From JALORV01 sp963724365 (lineage in GTDB: Bacteria > Pseudomonadota > Gammaproteobacteria > Burkholderiales > Burkholderiaceae_F): a stretch of DNA of 64,000 nucleotides. The notes under the pieces were generated by a model, which had not been told where the DNA came from, ran no database searches, and saw nothing but the letters and a program-made list of their open reading frames with translations. Position numbers and translations under genes: made by a program. Of this stretch, positions 16,542 through 26,152 are shown piece by piece. The DNA lies in the NCBI GenBank assembly GCA_963724365.1, contig CAVRUR010000003.1:186001-250000 (forward strand). The letters run 5' to 3'. Every line of letters begins with the position of its first letter. Position 1 is the first letter of the stretch.

Positions 16542-16772
16542 ATGCCTGCCAAGACAGAATCCAAGACTGCACGCCTGACGCTGCTGCTCGATCCGCGCAA
16601 GAAGGCGATGTTCGAGCAGATCTGCGCGGAACAGGACCTGACTCCGTCGCAGGTCGTGCGGCAGCTGATCCGCGAGTACATCATCGACCACTCGGGCAAC
16701 CGTCCGCTGCCGCATTGGCTGATCGTCGCGTCGAAGCAGGCGGGCAACCCGCGCCGGACGTACAAGCCGTGA
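16542..16772 (+). CDS. small ribbon-helix-helix DNA-binding protein
   Basis: 76-residue CopG/Arc-type regulator. TARLTLLLDPRKKAMFEQICAEQDLTPSQVVRQLIREYI gives the beta strand followed by two helices (ribbon ~residues 9-15, helix 1 ~17-29, helix 2 ~33-45), and a short tail ends in RRTYKP. ATG 16542 is preferred over 16500 because the earlier codon falls inside the paired CATATG sites. Its stop overlaps the GTG start of the Hyf-B-like gene (GTGA at 16769-16772), so the regulator is translationally coupled to the complex it may control. Confidence 0.72.
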   Translation: MPAKTESKTARLTLLLDPRKKAMFEQICAEQDLTPSQVVRQLIREYIIDHSGNRPLPHWLIVASKQAGNPRRTYKP

Positions 16773-18787
16773 CTGCCCCGGCCGACTGGCTGGCCATCGA
16801 CTGGCTGCTGGCGGCGATCACTGCGTGGATCGCCATCGGTGCGGCGGGCATGGTGCGGCCGCACGGCTTCTACGTCGTTGCGCGCGTCCTGTTTCCGCTG
16901 GGCGCGCTGGTGAGCATTACCGTTGCCGTGTGCGCCGCGATCGCCGTGGCCGGCGCGCCTGAGACCGCCGTGCTGCCGCTGGGCCTGCCGGGCCTGCCGT
17001 TTCACCTTCGACTCGACCCGCTGTCGGCTTTCTTCCTGCTGATGCTCGGCAGCGCCAGCGCCGGCGTCTCGGCGTTTGCTTCCGGCTACTTCCGCAAGGG
17101 TGAAGGCACGCCACCGGGGTTGCTGTGCCTGCTCTATCACCTGTTCCTCGCCAGCATGGCGATGGTGCTGCTGGCCGACGACGCCTATGTCTTCATGGTG
17201 ATGTGGGAGCTGATGGCGCTGTCGTCGTTCTTCCTGGTGACGGCCAACCATGTCATCCCTGAAATCCGGCGCGCCGGTTACCTGTACCTGCTGATCGCGC
17301 ACATCGGAGCGCTGGCAATCCTGCTCTGCTTCGGCGTGCTGCAAGCCAACACCGGCGACTACACCTTCGCCAACATGCGCGCGCAGCAGCTGACGCCGTT
17401 CTGGGCCTCGGTCGCATTCCTGCTGGCGTTCTTCGGCTTCGGTGCCAAGGCGGGCATCGTGCCGCTGCACATCTGGCTGCCGGAAGCGCACCCGGCAGCG
17501 CCCTCGCCGGTGTCGGCGCTGATGAGCGGGGTCATGCTGAAGACCGCCATCTATGGCCTGCTGCGCATCGGGTTCGAAGTGCTGCAGACGCAGCTCTGGT
17601 GGTGGGGCGTGCTGGCACTGGCGATCGGGCTGATGACGGCGCTCTTCGGCGTGGTGTTCGCGGCGATCCAGACGGACATGAAGCGCCTGCTGGCCTACTC
17701 GTCGATCGAGAACATCGGGTTGCTCGTTGTCGGCATCGGACTGGCACTGCTCTTTGTCAGTTACGGCATGGCTCCAATGGCGGCTCTCGCGCTGACTGCC
17801 GTGCTCTACCACGCGCTCAACCACGCATTCTTCAAGAGCCTGCTCTTCCTCGGCACCGGCGCCGTGCTGCACGCCACGGGCGAGCGGAACCTCGGCAAGC
17901 TCGGCGGCCTGTTGCGCTTCATGCCATGGGTCGGCTGGCTGTCGCTCGCGGGCGCGCTGGCCGCGGCCGGCCTGCCGCCGCTGAACGGCTTCGTGTCCGA
18001 GTGGCTGCTGCTGCAGAGTTTCCTCTTCACGCTCGGCCTCAAGAGCACGTTCGTCAACAACCTCGTGCCCGTCGTCGCGGCGGGTATCGCGCTGGTCGCC
18101 GCGATCGGCGGCTATGTGATGGTGAAGTTCTTCGGCGTGATCTTCCTGGGCCAGCCGCGCGAGGCGCGGCTCGCGGCATCGCATGACGCAGTCTCGTGGG
18201 AGCGGGCGGGACTCGTGTGGCTGGCGATCGGCTGTGTCGCGCTCGGCCTGTTGCCCGCCCAGGTCATCGCGCTGATCGACCCGGTCACACGGACCCTGGT
18301 CGGCGACGGCATTGGTCCGCAGGTGGCGGCCCACGGGTGGCTCATCCTCGCTCCGGTCGACCCGGACCGTGCCAGCTACAGCCCGTTGCTGTTCCTGCTG
18401 CTGATGGCGACGAGCTTCGCACTCGCGTTCGTGCTCGTGCGCTGGCTCTACCACGGTCGCGTGCGGCGCGCCGCACCGTGGGACTGCGGCTACCCGCTGC
18501 AGACTGCGCGCATGCAGGACACGGCCGAGGGCTTCGGGCAGCCGATTCGCCAGGTGTTCGAACCCTTCTTCCGCATCGAGCGGCACCTGCCGACTCCGTT
18601 CGACAAGCAGCCCTACTACCACCTCGCCGCGGGCGATCACTTCTGGCATTGGCTGTACTTGCCGGTCGCGCGTCTGACGGAGGCGACGTCGCGCCTGGTC
18701 GGAATGCTGCAGCAGGGCCGGATCTCGACCTACCTGATGTACAGCTTCGTCACGCTGCTCGTGATGCTGGTGCTGGTGTTCCGATGA
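16769..18787 (+). CDS. Hyf-B/NuoL-like proton-translocating membrane subunit (Ehr-type complex)
   Basis: 672-residue polytopic antiporter-like subunit homologous to HyfB/HycC and NuoL. Typical signatures are the discontinuous-helix regions VMWELMALSSFFLV, GAKAGIVPLHIWLPEAHPAAPSPVSALMSGVMLKTA (conserved Lys, His and Glu) and DMKRLLAYSSIENIG. About 14-16 hydrophobic helices and an extended C-terminal segment with PWDCGYP are present. It would move protons or sodium ions across the inner membrane. The start is GTG 16769, chosen by the 4-bp overlap with the RHH stop and because the ORF upstream lies within the RHH gene. It overlaps the next gene by 4 bp. It is intact, unlike the following subunits. 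Confidence 0.88.
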   Translation: MTAPADWLAIDWLLAAITAWIAIGAAGMVRPHGFYVVARVLFPLGALVSITVAVCAAIAVAGAPETAVLPLGLPGLPFHLRLDPLSAFFLLMLGSASAGVSAFASGYFRKGEGTPPGLLCLLYHLFLASMAMVLLADDAYVFMVMWELMALSSFFLVTANHVIPEIRRAGYLYLLIAHIGALAILLCFGVLQANTGDYTFANMRAQQLTPFWASVAFLLAFFGFGAKAGIVPLHIWLPEAHPAAPSPVSALMSGVMLKTAIYGLLRIGFEVLQTQLWWWGVLALAIGLMTALFGVVFAAIQTDMKRLLAYSSIENIGLLVVGIGLALLFVSYGMAPMAALALTAVLYHALNHAFFKSLLFLGTGAVLHATGERNLGKLGGLLRFMPWVGWLSLAGALAAAGLPPLNGFVSEWLLLQSFLFTLGLKSTFVNNLVPVVAAGIALVAAIGGYVMVKFFGVIFLGQPREARLAASHDAVSWERAGLVWLAIGCVALGLLPAQVIALIDPVTRTLVGDGIGPQVAAHGWLILAPVDPDRASYSPLLFLLLMATSFALAFVLVRWLYHGRVRRAAPWDCGYPLQTARMQDTAEGFGQPIRQVFEPFFRIERHLPTPFDKQPYYHLAAGDHFWHWLYLPVARLTEATSRLVGMLQQGRISTYLMYSFVTLLVMLVLVFR

Positions 18788-19732
18788 CCGTCTACAGCGT
18801 CATCGCCCAGGTGCTCGCGATCCTGCTCGCGGTGCTCGGCGCGCCCTTGCTCACCGGGTGGGTCAACCAGTGCCGTGCCTGGCTGCAGAACAAGAGCGCG
18901 CCGCCGCTGCTGCTGCCGTACCGCACGCTGCACAAGCTCTTCTGGAAGGAATCGGTCGTCGCCGAGAACGCGAGCCCGCTGTTCCGCATCGCGCCCTACA
19001 TCGTCTTCGGCGCGATGGTCCTGGCCTGCAGCATCGTGCCCAGCCTGTCGACCGATCTGCCTGCTCGCTCCGGCCGCCGACGCCATCGCGCTGGTGGGCC
19101 TGTTCGCGCTGGCACGGGTCTTCATCGCGCTGGCCGCGATGGACATCGGCACCGCGTTCGGCACGCTCGGCGCGCGCCGCGAGATGCTGGTCGGCTTTCT
19201 GGCCGAACCGGCGCTGCTGATGGTGCTGTTCACCGCGGCGTTCCTGACGCAGTCGACGTCGCTCGCCAACATCGTCGAGACGATCGCCAACCAGGAGTTC
19301 GCGATCTACCCCAGCCTCGCCTTCGCCGGCGTGGCGTTCGCGATGGTGTCGCTGGCCGAGAACGCGCGCGTGCCGGTCGACAATCCGGCCACGCACCTCG
19401 AACTGACGATGATCCACGAGGCGATGATCCTCGAGTACTCGGGCCGTCATCTGGCGCTGCTCGAGTGGGCCGCGAGCCTGAAGCTCTTCGCCTACTCGAG
19501 CATCGGGCTCGCGATCTTCTTTCCCTGGGGCATTGCCCACGGACACGATCCGCTCGGCATGCTGCTGGCGGCACCGGCGCTGATCCTGAAGCTTGCGATC
19601 GGCGGCGCAGCGCTGGCGCTGATCGAGACCGTGTCCGCCAAGATGCGGATCTTCCGCGTGCCCGAGTTCCTCGCCGGCGCCTTCCTGCTGGCGGTGATCG
19701 GCATCCTCGTGCACTTCCTGCTGGGAGCCTAG
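18784..19732 (+). CDS. Hyf-C/NuoH-like membrane subunit, one frameshift
   Basis: About 315-residue NuoH/HycD/HyfC-like subunit that anchors the peripheral arm. From ATG 18784: LTGWVNQCRAWLQNKSAPPLLLPYRTLHKLFWKESV, matching the quinone-site loop region of HyfC. After the break: ADAIALVGLFALARVFIALAAMD, then LAENARVPVDNPATHLELTMIHEAM, a diagnostic HyfC/NuoH acidic loop. The frame changes by one inserted base near 19065 (inside a CTG-CCTGCTC context); the continuation is perfectly colinear with the family, so an indel error is likely. It overlaps the preceding gene by 4 bp. Confidence 0.85.
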
Positions 19733-19737
19733 ACGCG

Positions 19738-20397
19738 ATGCCAAGCTGGTCACGCAGCTGATCAACCTGTTCGCAGCAGTTCTGCTGCTGCTGTCGTTCG
19801 GGCTGCTGGCGCAGCGTCGCGTGCTGTCGCTGATCCACCTGTTCACGCTGCAGGGCCTCGTGCTGGCGGCATCGACGACGACGATGGCCTACTTCACCGG
19901 CCAGCCGCACCTGTACTGGTCCGCCGGCATCACGCTCGTGCTCAAGGTCTTCGTGATGCCCTGGCTGCTGCACCGGATGATCGAGCGGCTGAACGTGCGC
20001 TGGGACGTCGAGACCCTGATCAACATTCCCGACGACGATGCTGCTCGGCATCGTGCTGGTCATCTTCTCCTTCAACCTCGCGTTGCCGATCTCCGGACTG
20101 TCGCAGTCGGTCGCGCGCGGCACGCTCGGCATCGCGCTCGCCTGCGTGCTGCTGTCGTTCCTGATGATGATCACCCGCACCAAGGCGATTCCGCAGGTGA
20201 TCGGCTTCCTGGCGATGGAAAACGCACTGTTCTTCGCCGCGACCAGCGCCACCTACGGCATGCCGATGGTGGTCGAGCTCGGCATCGCGCTCGACGTGCT
20301 GGTGGCACTGATCATCCTCGGCGTGTTCATGTTCCAGATCCGCGAGCAGTTCGACAGCCTCGACATCCGGCATCTGGAAAGGCTGAAGGAAGAGTGA
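19738..20397 (+). CDS. Hyf-E-like membrane subunit, frame broken twice
   Basis: About 219-residue HyfE-type subunit (NuoK-related helices). After the ATG at 19738 one base appears missing, then AKLVTQLINLFAAVLLLLSFGLLAQRR and LFTLQGLVLAASTTTMAY are read, and after a second shift near 20035 comes MLLGIVLVIFSFNLALPISG and VIGFLAMENALFFAA. GFLAMENALFF and the acid-containing VELGIALDVLVALIILGVF are typical of HyfE/NuoK. It ends at 20397 with its TGA overlapping the next ATG. Position and hydrophobicity support the call; the exact N-terminus is uncertain because of the indel. Confidence 0.78.
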
Positions 20398-21855
20398 TGG
20401 AAGCGCTGCTCGCCATCCTCGGAATCCCGCTCGCCGGCGCCGCCGTGCTCGGCCTGATCGGCCACCAGGATCGCGCGTCCGAGGTCAACGTGGCCTTCAG
20501 CCTGGCGACCTTCATCGCCTCGGTGGTGCTGACGATCCAGATCATCGCCGACGGTCCGATCCTCGTGCTGCACGAGCAGTTCTTCGTCGACTCGCTGAAC
20601 GTCTTCCTGGTGGCGCTGACGGCGCTCGTCGCGTTCACCACGGCGCTGTTCGCGCGACCCTACATGCGCATCGAGCGCGACCACGGCAAGATGACACCGC
20701 CGCGCATGCGCCTGTTCCACAGCATGTACCAGCTGTTCAGCTTCACGATGCTGCTGGCGCTGACCACCAACAACATGGGCCTGCTGTGGGTCGCAATGGA
20801 AGCGGCCACACTGGCCACGGTGCTGCTGGTGGCCGTGTACCGCACGCCGGCCAGCCTCGAGGCCGCATGGAAGTACTTCATCCTGTGCGGTGTCGGCATC
20901 GCGCAGGCGCTGTTCGGAACGATCCTGCTTTACCTCGCGGCCGAGCGCGTGATCGGCGCCGGAGGGCGGCGGCCTGCTGTGGACCTACCTGGATGCGGCC
21001 AAAGGGCAGCTCGAGCCCACCGTGATTTCGCTGGCTTTCGTGTTCCTGCTGGTCGGCTATGGCACCAAGGTCGGCCTGGCCCCGCTGCACAACTGGCTGC
21101 CCGACGCGCATGCCGAAGGCCCGACGCCGATCTCTGCGGTGCTCTCGGGCCTGCTGCTGAACGTCGCGCTCTATGCCGTGCTGCGTTGCAAGGTGCTGAC
21201 CGACGGCGCGCTCGGCACCCGCTTCGCCGGTGACTTGATGATGGGCTTCGGCCTGCTCTCGGTCGTGCTGGCCGCGTTCTTCATCTCGCGCCAGCGCGAC
21301 ATCAAGCGCATGTTTGCGTACTCGTCGATCGAGCACATGGGACTGATCACGTTCGCCTTCGGCATGGGCGGCCCGATCGCCAGCTTTGCCGGACTGCTGC
21401 ACATGACCGTGCACTCACTGGTGAAGTCCGCCATCTTCTTCACGGTCGGTCACGCCTCGCAGAAGGCGGGCACTCAGCTGATGGACCAGATCCGCGGACT
21501 GATCCGCGTGAATCCCACCGTCGGCTGGGGCCTGATGATCGGCTCGCTCGCCATTCTCGGCATGCCACCGTTCGGCGTATTCGCCAGCGAGTTCCTGATA
21601 CTGACCACCGCGATGCGCGAGTTCCCGTGGACCACGCCGTTCCTGCTGCTGGCGCTCGGTGTCGCGTTCGCTGCGGTGCTGTCCAAGGTGCAGCCGATGG
21701 TGTTCGGCGAGACCACCGTGAAGCCACTGGCACATCCGCCGGCGCTGATCCCCGTCTTCGTGCACCTCGCCCTTGCGCTGTTGCTGGGCCTGTATATACC
21801 GCCCTACCTCGAGGGCTGGTACCAGCAGGCGGCACGCCTGGTCGCCGGAAGCTGA
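20397..21855 (+). CDS. Hyf-F/NuoN-like antiporter subunit, one frameshift
   Basis: About 486-residue antiporter-like subunit related to HyfF and NuoM/N. The first part (to ~20965) carries LVALTALVAFTTALFARPYMR and LLALTTNNMGLLWVAMEAATLATVLL (conserved Glu). After a one-base insertion near 20970, GTKVGLAPLHNWLPDAHAEGPTPISAVLSG and DIKRMFAYSSIEHMGLI follow, the canonical HyfF/NuoM proton-channel motifs. Start ATG 20397 overlaps the HyfE-like stop. With the NuoL-like HyfB subunit this gives the complex two antiporter-like modules. Confidence 0.86.
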
Positions 21856-21858
21856 CCG

Positions 21859-23416
21859 ATGTTCCGATTGCAGACCGAAACCGGAGAACTCAGGTTCGCG
21901 CGACTGGGCGGTGAGTTGTCGGTCGGCTGGGCGAGTGTGGATCCTGCTCAGTGGCGCGCGGCTGCGCAGGCGCTCGCACGTGGCGGCGCCACGCTCGTTT
22001 CCCTGTGGGGCTCGGATCGGCGCGACCTGGGCGATGGACTGGTCGTCATGGCGGCTTACTCACGCGGAAGCCAGTTGCTGTGCCTGCGCCTATCCATGCC
22101 GGCGAGCCCGTACGAGTTCCCGTCGATCAGCGCTGAGTTTCCTGCTGCCAATCGAATGGAGCGCACGGTCTTCGACCTGCTTGGAGCGCGCGCATTGGGC
22201 GACGACGATCGTCCGTGGCTGCGTCACGGCGCCTGGCCGGCAGACTTCTTCCCGCTGCGGCGCGATACCGATGGGGCAAGCTCCTTCGAACTGATGCAGG
22301 ATCACTATGCCTTTGTTAAGGTCACCGGCGACGGAGTGCACGAGATCCCGGTCGGTCCGGTGCATGCCGGCATCATCGAGCCGGGCCACTTCCGATTCTC
22401 GGTGGTCGGCGAGAAAGTGTTGCGGCTCGAAGAGCAACTGGGTTACGTCCACAAGGGCATCGACAAGCGCTTCGAGGGCATGCCGCTGGACCAGGCAGTC
22501 CGCCTCGCCGGTCGTGTGTCGGGTGATTCGACTGTCGCCTATGCGTGGGCCTATTCGATGGCCGCCGAATCGGCCACGGGCGCGATCGTGCCGGCGCGCG
22601 CTGCCTGGCTGCGCGCCCTGCTGCTGGAGCGCGAGCGCGTCGGCAACCACCTCGGCGATCTCGGCGCGCTCGGAAATGACGCGGCGCTGGCAGCCGGACT
22701 TGCTCAGTTCTCCCGTCTGCGGGAACTCTGGCTGAGGTGCAACGACGAGGTGTTCGGCCACCGGTTGCTGATGGACTGCATCGTTCCCGGCGGGACCCGG
22801 ATCGACCCGGACGCCAGCCAGCTCGAGCGGCTCCATCGCCAGTGCAGCGAACTCGCCACCGAAGTAATGACACTGCGCACGATCTACGAGGAACATCCGG
22901 GACTGCAGGATCGCTTCGTCAACACCGGGGTGGTGACCCCGGAGCTTGCCGCACAGCTCGGCCTGCGCGGCCTTGCCGGGCGAGCCAGCGGACAGGTGCA
23001 CGATCTACGCGTGGACTGTCGCTTCGTACCCTACGACCAGCTGGACGTCCGGATCGCGTCGGACGGGCGCGGGGACGTCGCGGCCCGCGTGGCGGTGCGG
23101 TTCGACGAACTGTTCGAGTCATTGCGACTGATCGACGCGATCATGCAGCGACTGCCGGCCGGTGAGGTGCTCTGCTCGCTGCCAACCGTGGCGCTCGATG
23201 GCGCGCTGGGCGTCGGCTGGGTCGAAGGCTGGCGCGGCGACGTCCTGGTCGCGCTCGAAGTCGGACTCCGATGGCCTGCTGCGGCGCTGCCATTGCCACG
23301 ACCCCTCGTGGCAGAACTGGCCGGTGCTCGAACATGCGGTGATCGGCAACATCGTTCCTGACTTCCCGCTGATCAACAAGTCGTTCAACCTGAGCTATTC
23401 CGGAGTGGACCGCTGA
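21859..23416 (+). CDS. Hyf-G/HycE-like large subunit lacking the nickel ligands, one frameshift
   Basis: About 518-residue fusion of a NuoC-like domain (residues ~1-165) and a NuoD/[NiFe]-hydrogenase-large-like domain. HYAFVKVTGDGVHEIPVGPVHAGIIEPGHFRF and EEQLGYVHKGIDKRFEG are typical of HycE. Where hydrogenases have RxCGxCxxxH the sequence is AGRVSGDSTVAYAWA, and where they have DPCxxC the C-terminus reads FNLSYSGVDR, so all four Ni-coordinating Cys are absent. A one-base insertion near 23262 shifts the last ~50 residues, ending at the TGA 23414-23416. Loss of Ni ligands is the hallmark of Ehr (energy-converting hydrogenase-related) complexes; a hydrogenase function is very unlikely. Confidence 0.86.
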
Positions 23417-23932
23417 TGCTACTGCTGGTCAGACAGATTCTCAGGGCCGGCATCTGCACCGAGCCGATGCCCGAACCCAACGACGCATGGCGCGTGGACG
23501 GCGAGCAGATCCAGACCGACCTCCTGGCGCTGCTCGGCCGCGCTCTGACGATCCGCCAGGTCGATGCCGGTTCCTGCAACGGCTGCGAACTCGAAATCAA
23601 TGCGCTGAACAATCCCTACTACAACCTCGAGGGCCGCGGCATGCACTTTGTCGCGAGTCCGCGTCATGCCGACATGCTGCTCGTCACCGGCCCGGTCGCA
23701 CGCAACATGCAGGTCGCGCTGCGACGCACTTACGAGGCCACGCCGGAACCGACGGCTGGTGGTGGCGGTCGGTGACTGCGGCTGCAACGGTGGCATCTTC
23801 GGCGAAAGCTATGCCAGCTGCGGAAAGGTCGCCAACGTGATCCCGGTCGACGTCGCGGTGCCGGGCTGTCCGCCGCGACCGCTGGAGATACTGCGCGGCA
23901 TCCTGACTGCAGTGCGCCGCACTGCAGCCTGA
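23416..23932 (+). CDS. Hyf-I/NuoB-like small Fe-S subunit, one frameshift
   Basis: About 171-residue NuoB/HycG/HyfI-like subunit that binds the N2-type [4Fe-4S] cluster. All four ligands are present: CNGC (in DAGSCNGCELEI), the Cys of VGDCGCNGG and the Cys of VPGCPPRP. A one-base insertion near 23754 (CCG-A-CGG) breaks the frame between EATPEP and LVVAVGDC. So the cluster path is kept although the partner large subunit has lost Ni. It is the last gene of the operon; no HyfA or HyfH-type ferredoxin subunits and no formate dehydrogenase follow, so the electron donor must be elsewhere. Confidence 0.87.
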
Positions 23933-24014
23933 GGCGGTCGATCGCCGGCAGTCAGCTCGCGTTTCAGCTGCCGCCCATGCGGCGCGGGTCCTCTTCGATT
24001 GCGGTCGACACCAC

Positions 24015-24473
24015 CTACCCGTCCGCATTGAACATGACGACAAACATGCGCGTCTCGGCGCCGTCGTTGAAACGCCATTCCCACGCGGTTTCGTTCTTGA
24101 GCTTGTATTCCTGGCTGCGCCCCGGCGGCCCGAGCACGGCCAGCACCTCCGCCTGCTTCATGCCGGTGTTCACGCGTCCGAAGTTGGCACGGGTCAGCAG
24201 GTTTTCACGACCGTTGTACTTGCCGTCGGGGCCGATCCTGATGAGCAGCGTGTAAGCACCTTCCGGACCGAGTGGGTACACCAGCCCCTTGCCGCCCGCA
24301 ATCTCGCGCACGGACTGGGGGTTACCGAAGAGCTTGCGGACATCCTGTTCGGTCGACTCGCCCTCCTTTAGCCGCGCCAGTCGCACGTCCTCGTATACCT
24401 TGCCGCTTGGATCACAGGCAACTGCCGTGAACAGCGCGGCCACCACGGCCAATGATCGAGCCAGCCAGCCCAT
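24015..24473 (-). CDS. BamE/SmpA-like outer-membrane lipoprotein (possible premature stop)
   Basis: Lipoprotein with a signal and lipobox (FTAVAC, Cys at ~residue 20) and a BamE-like fold: LKEGESTEQDVRKLFGNPQSV, then VNTGMKQAEVLAVLGPPGRSQEYKLKNETAWEWRF, a duplicated SmpA/OmlA pattern. Reading stops at a TAG (24015-24017) just after FVVMFNADG. The same frame continues beyond that TAG for sixteen more family-like residues (VVSTAIEEDPRRMGGS) to a TGA at 23964. A CAG-to-TAG change would explain this, so the reported end may be a point error or a real C-terminal truncation. Start 24473 is chosen for the lipoprotein signal. Confidence 0.75.
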   Translation of the reverse strand: MGWLARSLAVVAALFTAVACDPSGKVYEDVRLARLKEGESTEQDVRKLFGNPQSVREIAGGKGLVYPLGPEGAYTLLIRIGPDGKYNGRENLLTRANFGRVNTGMKQAEVLAVLGPPGRSQEYKLKNETAWEWRFNDGAETRMFVVMFNADG

Positions 24474-24535
24474 CGCACGTCTCCCGCTCGCGTAAACTTC
24501 GCCACTGGAGATTACACAGCGACGCATCCGCCGTC

Positions 24536-24727
24536 ATGGCAGCCTACGAATCCGAAATCACGCGCTTCCTGCGCGAACTGAAGCAGCAGGATCCGACGAT
24601 CGAGTCCGGTCAGCGCGAAGGCCGGGCGATCTTCTGGGACAGGAACCCGGATCCGGACCTGTACCGGCGTTTCCGCCAGTCGCGCGTCCCGCAGCCTGCC
24701 TACGTCTACCAGCCGAAGGCGAAGTAG
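24536..24727 (+). CDS. DUF3460 family small protein
   Basis: 63-residue protein with the family pattern YESEITRFLRELKQQDPTIE, RAIFWDRNPDPDL and RRFRQSRVPQPAYVYQ. DUF3460 proteins are restricted mainly to Betaproteobacteria and often precede scpA; the function is unknown. The ATG at 24536 is chosen because it fits the usual length. The stop is immediately followed by the TTG start of scpA with no spacer, indicating co-translation. Confidence 0.8.
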   Translation: MAAYESEITRFLRELKQQDPTIESGQREGRAIFWDRNPDPDLYRRFRQSRVPQPAYVYQPKAK

Positions 24728-25609
24728 TTGAACCCGAGCGCCCACCACGCGCCGAACAGCGCGGCGCACGCGGTTGACGCCGACGCCGCGCTCGCGCAGG
24801 TGACGGACTCCACGCCTGACATTGTCGACGGCGTGGCGCTGGCCCGCCTCTATGGCGAGCCGTTGTTCCGCCTGCCGGACGACCTGTATATCCCGCCCGA
24901 TGCACTCGAAATTTTCCTCGAGGCATTCGAAGGTCCGCTCGATCTGCTGCTTTACCTGATCCGCAAGCAGCACTTCAACGTGCTCGATATCCCGATGGCG
25001 CCGTTGACGGTCCAGTACCTGGCGTACATCGACCAGATCCGCGAAAAGAATCTCGAACTCGCCGGCGAATACCTGCTGATGGCGGCGCTGCTGATCGAAA
25101 TCAAGTCACGCATGCTGCTGCCGCTGCGCAAGGCCGACACGGGCGACGAGGTCGAGGACCCGCGCGCCGAACTGGTGCGCCGTCTGCTCGAATATGAGCG
25201 CATCAAGCTCGCCGCGCAGCAACTCGACCAGCTGCCCCGCATCGGGCGCGACTTCGTTCGTGCGGTCGTCACGATCGAGCAGTCGCTCGAGCGTCGTTTC
25301 CCCGACGTGAACGTCATCGACCTGCGCGATGCATGGGCCGACGTGCTGAAGCGCGCACAGCTGAACGCGCACCATCGCATCGCTCGCGAGGAACTGTCGG
25401 TACGCGAACACATGAGCTTCATCCTGCGACGACTGCAGAACACGCGCTTCGTCGAATTCGCGGATCTCTTCGATCCCGCGCGCGGCGCGTCGGTGGCCAT
25501 CGTGCATTTCCTCGCGCTGCTGGAACTCGCACGCGAGGCGCTGATCGAAATCACACAGGCCACGCCGTTTGCGCCGATTTACGTGCGCCTCGCCTACACA
25601 CCCACCTGA
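24728..25609 (+). CDS. scpA: segregation and condensation protein A
   Basis: 293-residue kleisin subunit of the SMC-ScpAB condensin. EAFEGPLDLLLYLIRKQHFNVLDIPMAPLTVQYLAYI is the signature N-terminal SMC-neck-binding segment, and LAGEYLLMAALLIEIKSRMLLP continues the family pattern. The C-terminal winged-helix (VEFADLFDPARGASVAIVHFLALLELAREALIE) ends with YVRLAY. It acts in chromosome compaction and segregation with SMC and ScpB (not in this window). The start is TTG 24728, directly after the DUF3460 stop; a low-complexity N-terminus of ~60 residues precedes the conserved domain, so the true start may be later. Confidence 0.92.
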   Translation: MNPSAHHAPNSAAHAVDADAALAQVTDSTPDIVDGVALARLYGEPLFRLPDDLYIPPDALEIFLEAFEGPLDLLLYLIRKQHFNVLDIPMAPLTVQYLAYIDQIREKNLELAGEYLLMAALLIEIKSRMLLPLRKADTGDEVEDPRAELVRRLLEYERIKLAAQQLDQLPRIGRDFVRAVVTIEQSLERRFPDVNVIDLRDAWADVLKRAQLNAHHRIAREELSVREHMSFILRRLQNTRFVEFADLFDPARGASVAIVHFLALLELAREALIEITQATPFAPIYVRLAYTPT

Positions 25610-25644
25610 CCTGGCAGCGCGCCAAGGTCAATGAAAGGACTGCA

Positions 25645-26142
25645 ATGCTCGCAAGAGTCTTGACCACCGTGCTGTTGGTCGCCGCCGGCACCGCGAACGC
25701 TCAGCTCAAGCCGCCTGCGGACCTCGGCACGTCGCCGCCGAAGCCTCAGGCCGCCCCAGTCGCCCCCGCCGCACCGATCATTGATCCCGTGACCGAGGCC
25801 AAACAGGAGGCTGCTGCCCGGGTCGCCGCCGAGTGGCTGAAACTGATCGATAGCGCTGACTACGGCAAGGCCTGGGATGAGTGCGCGCCGCTATTCCGCG
25901 AGAAGGTGACGCGCCAGCAATGGCTCGATGGCGTGCCGAAGAACCGGGCCGACTACGGCCAGTTCAAGTCACGCAAGCTCAGAGGTGCCGCCTATCGAAA
26001 GGACCTACCGGGGGCTCCCGACGGCGACTACGTGACCGTTCGCTTCATCGGCGACTACGAGAAGAACCCGGCCGCGGACGAGATCGTGACGCTCACGTAC
26101 CAGGCCGGCGCGTGGCGCCCGCTGGGGTATCTGCTGCGCTGA
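25645..26142 (+). CDS. exported DUF4019 protein
   Basis: 165-residue protein with a signal peptide (VLTTVLLVAAGTANA), a Pro/Ala-rich linker (about residues 20-50) and a DUF4019 domain: AAAEWLKLIDSADYGKAWDECAPLFREKVTRQQWLDGV, then YVTVRFIGDYEKN and VTLTYQAGAWRPLGYLL. DUF4019 proteins are small periplasmic proteins of unknown biochemical role. The start ATG at 25645 follows an upstream GAAAGGA-like SD and gives the signal peptide. It is 35 bp downstream of scpA. Confidence 0.8.
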   Translation: MLARVLTTVLLVAAGTANAQLKPPADLGTSPPKPQAAPVAPAAPIIDPVTEAKQEAAARVAAEWLKLIDSADYGKAWDECAPLFREKVTRQQWLDGVPKNRADYGQFKSRKLRGAAYRKDLPGAPDGDYVTVRFIGDYEKNPAADEIVTLTYQAGAWRPLGYLLR

Positions 26143-26152
26143 CGCGGCTGCC

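Noticed and set aside
16769..23932. A group 4 [NiFe] hydrogenase (Hyf/formate hydrogenlyase)
   Set aside because: Gene order matches, but the large subunit lacks every nickel-ligating Cys at both ends; one of the two regions lies in unshifted, well-conserved sequence, so an indel does not explain the loss.
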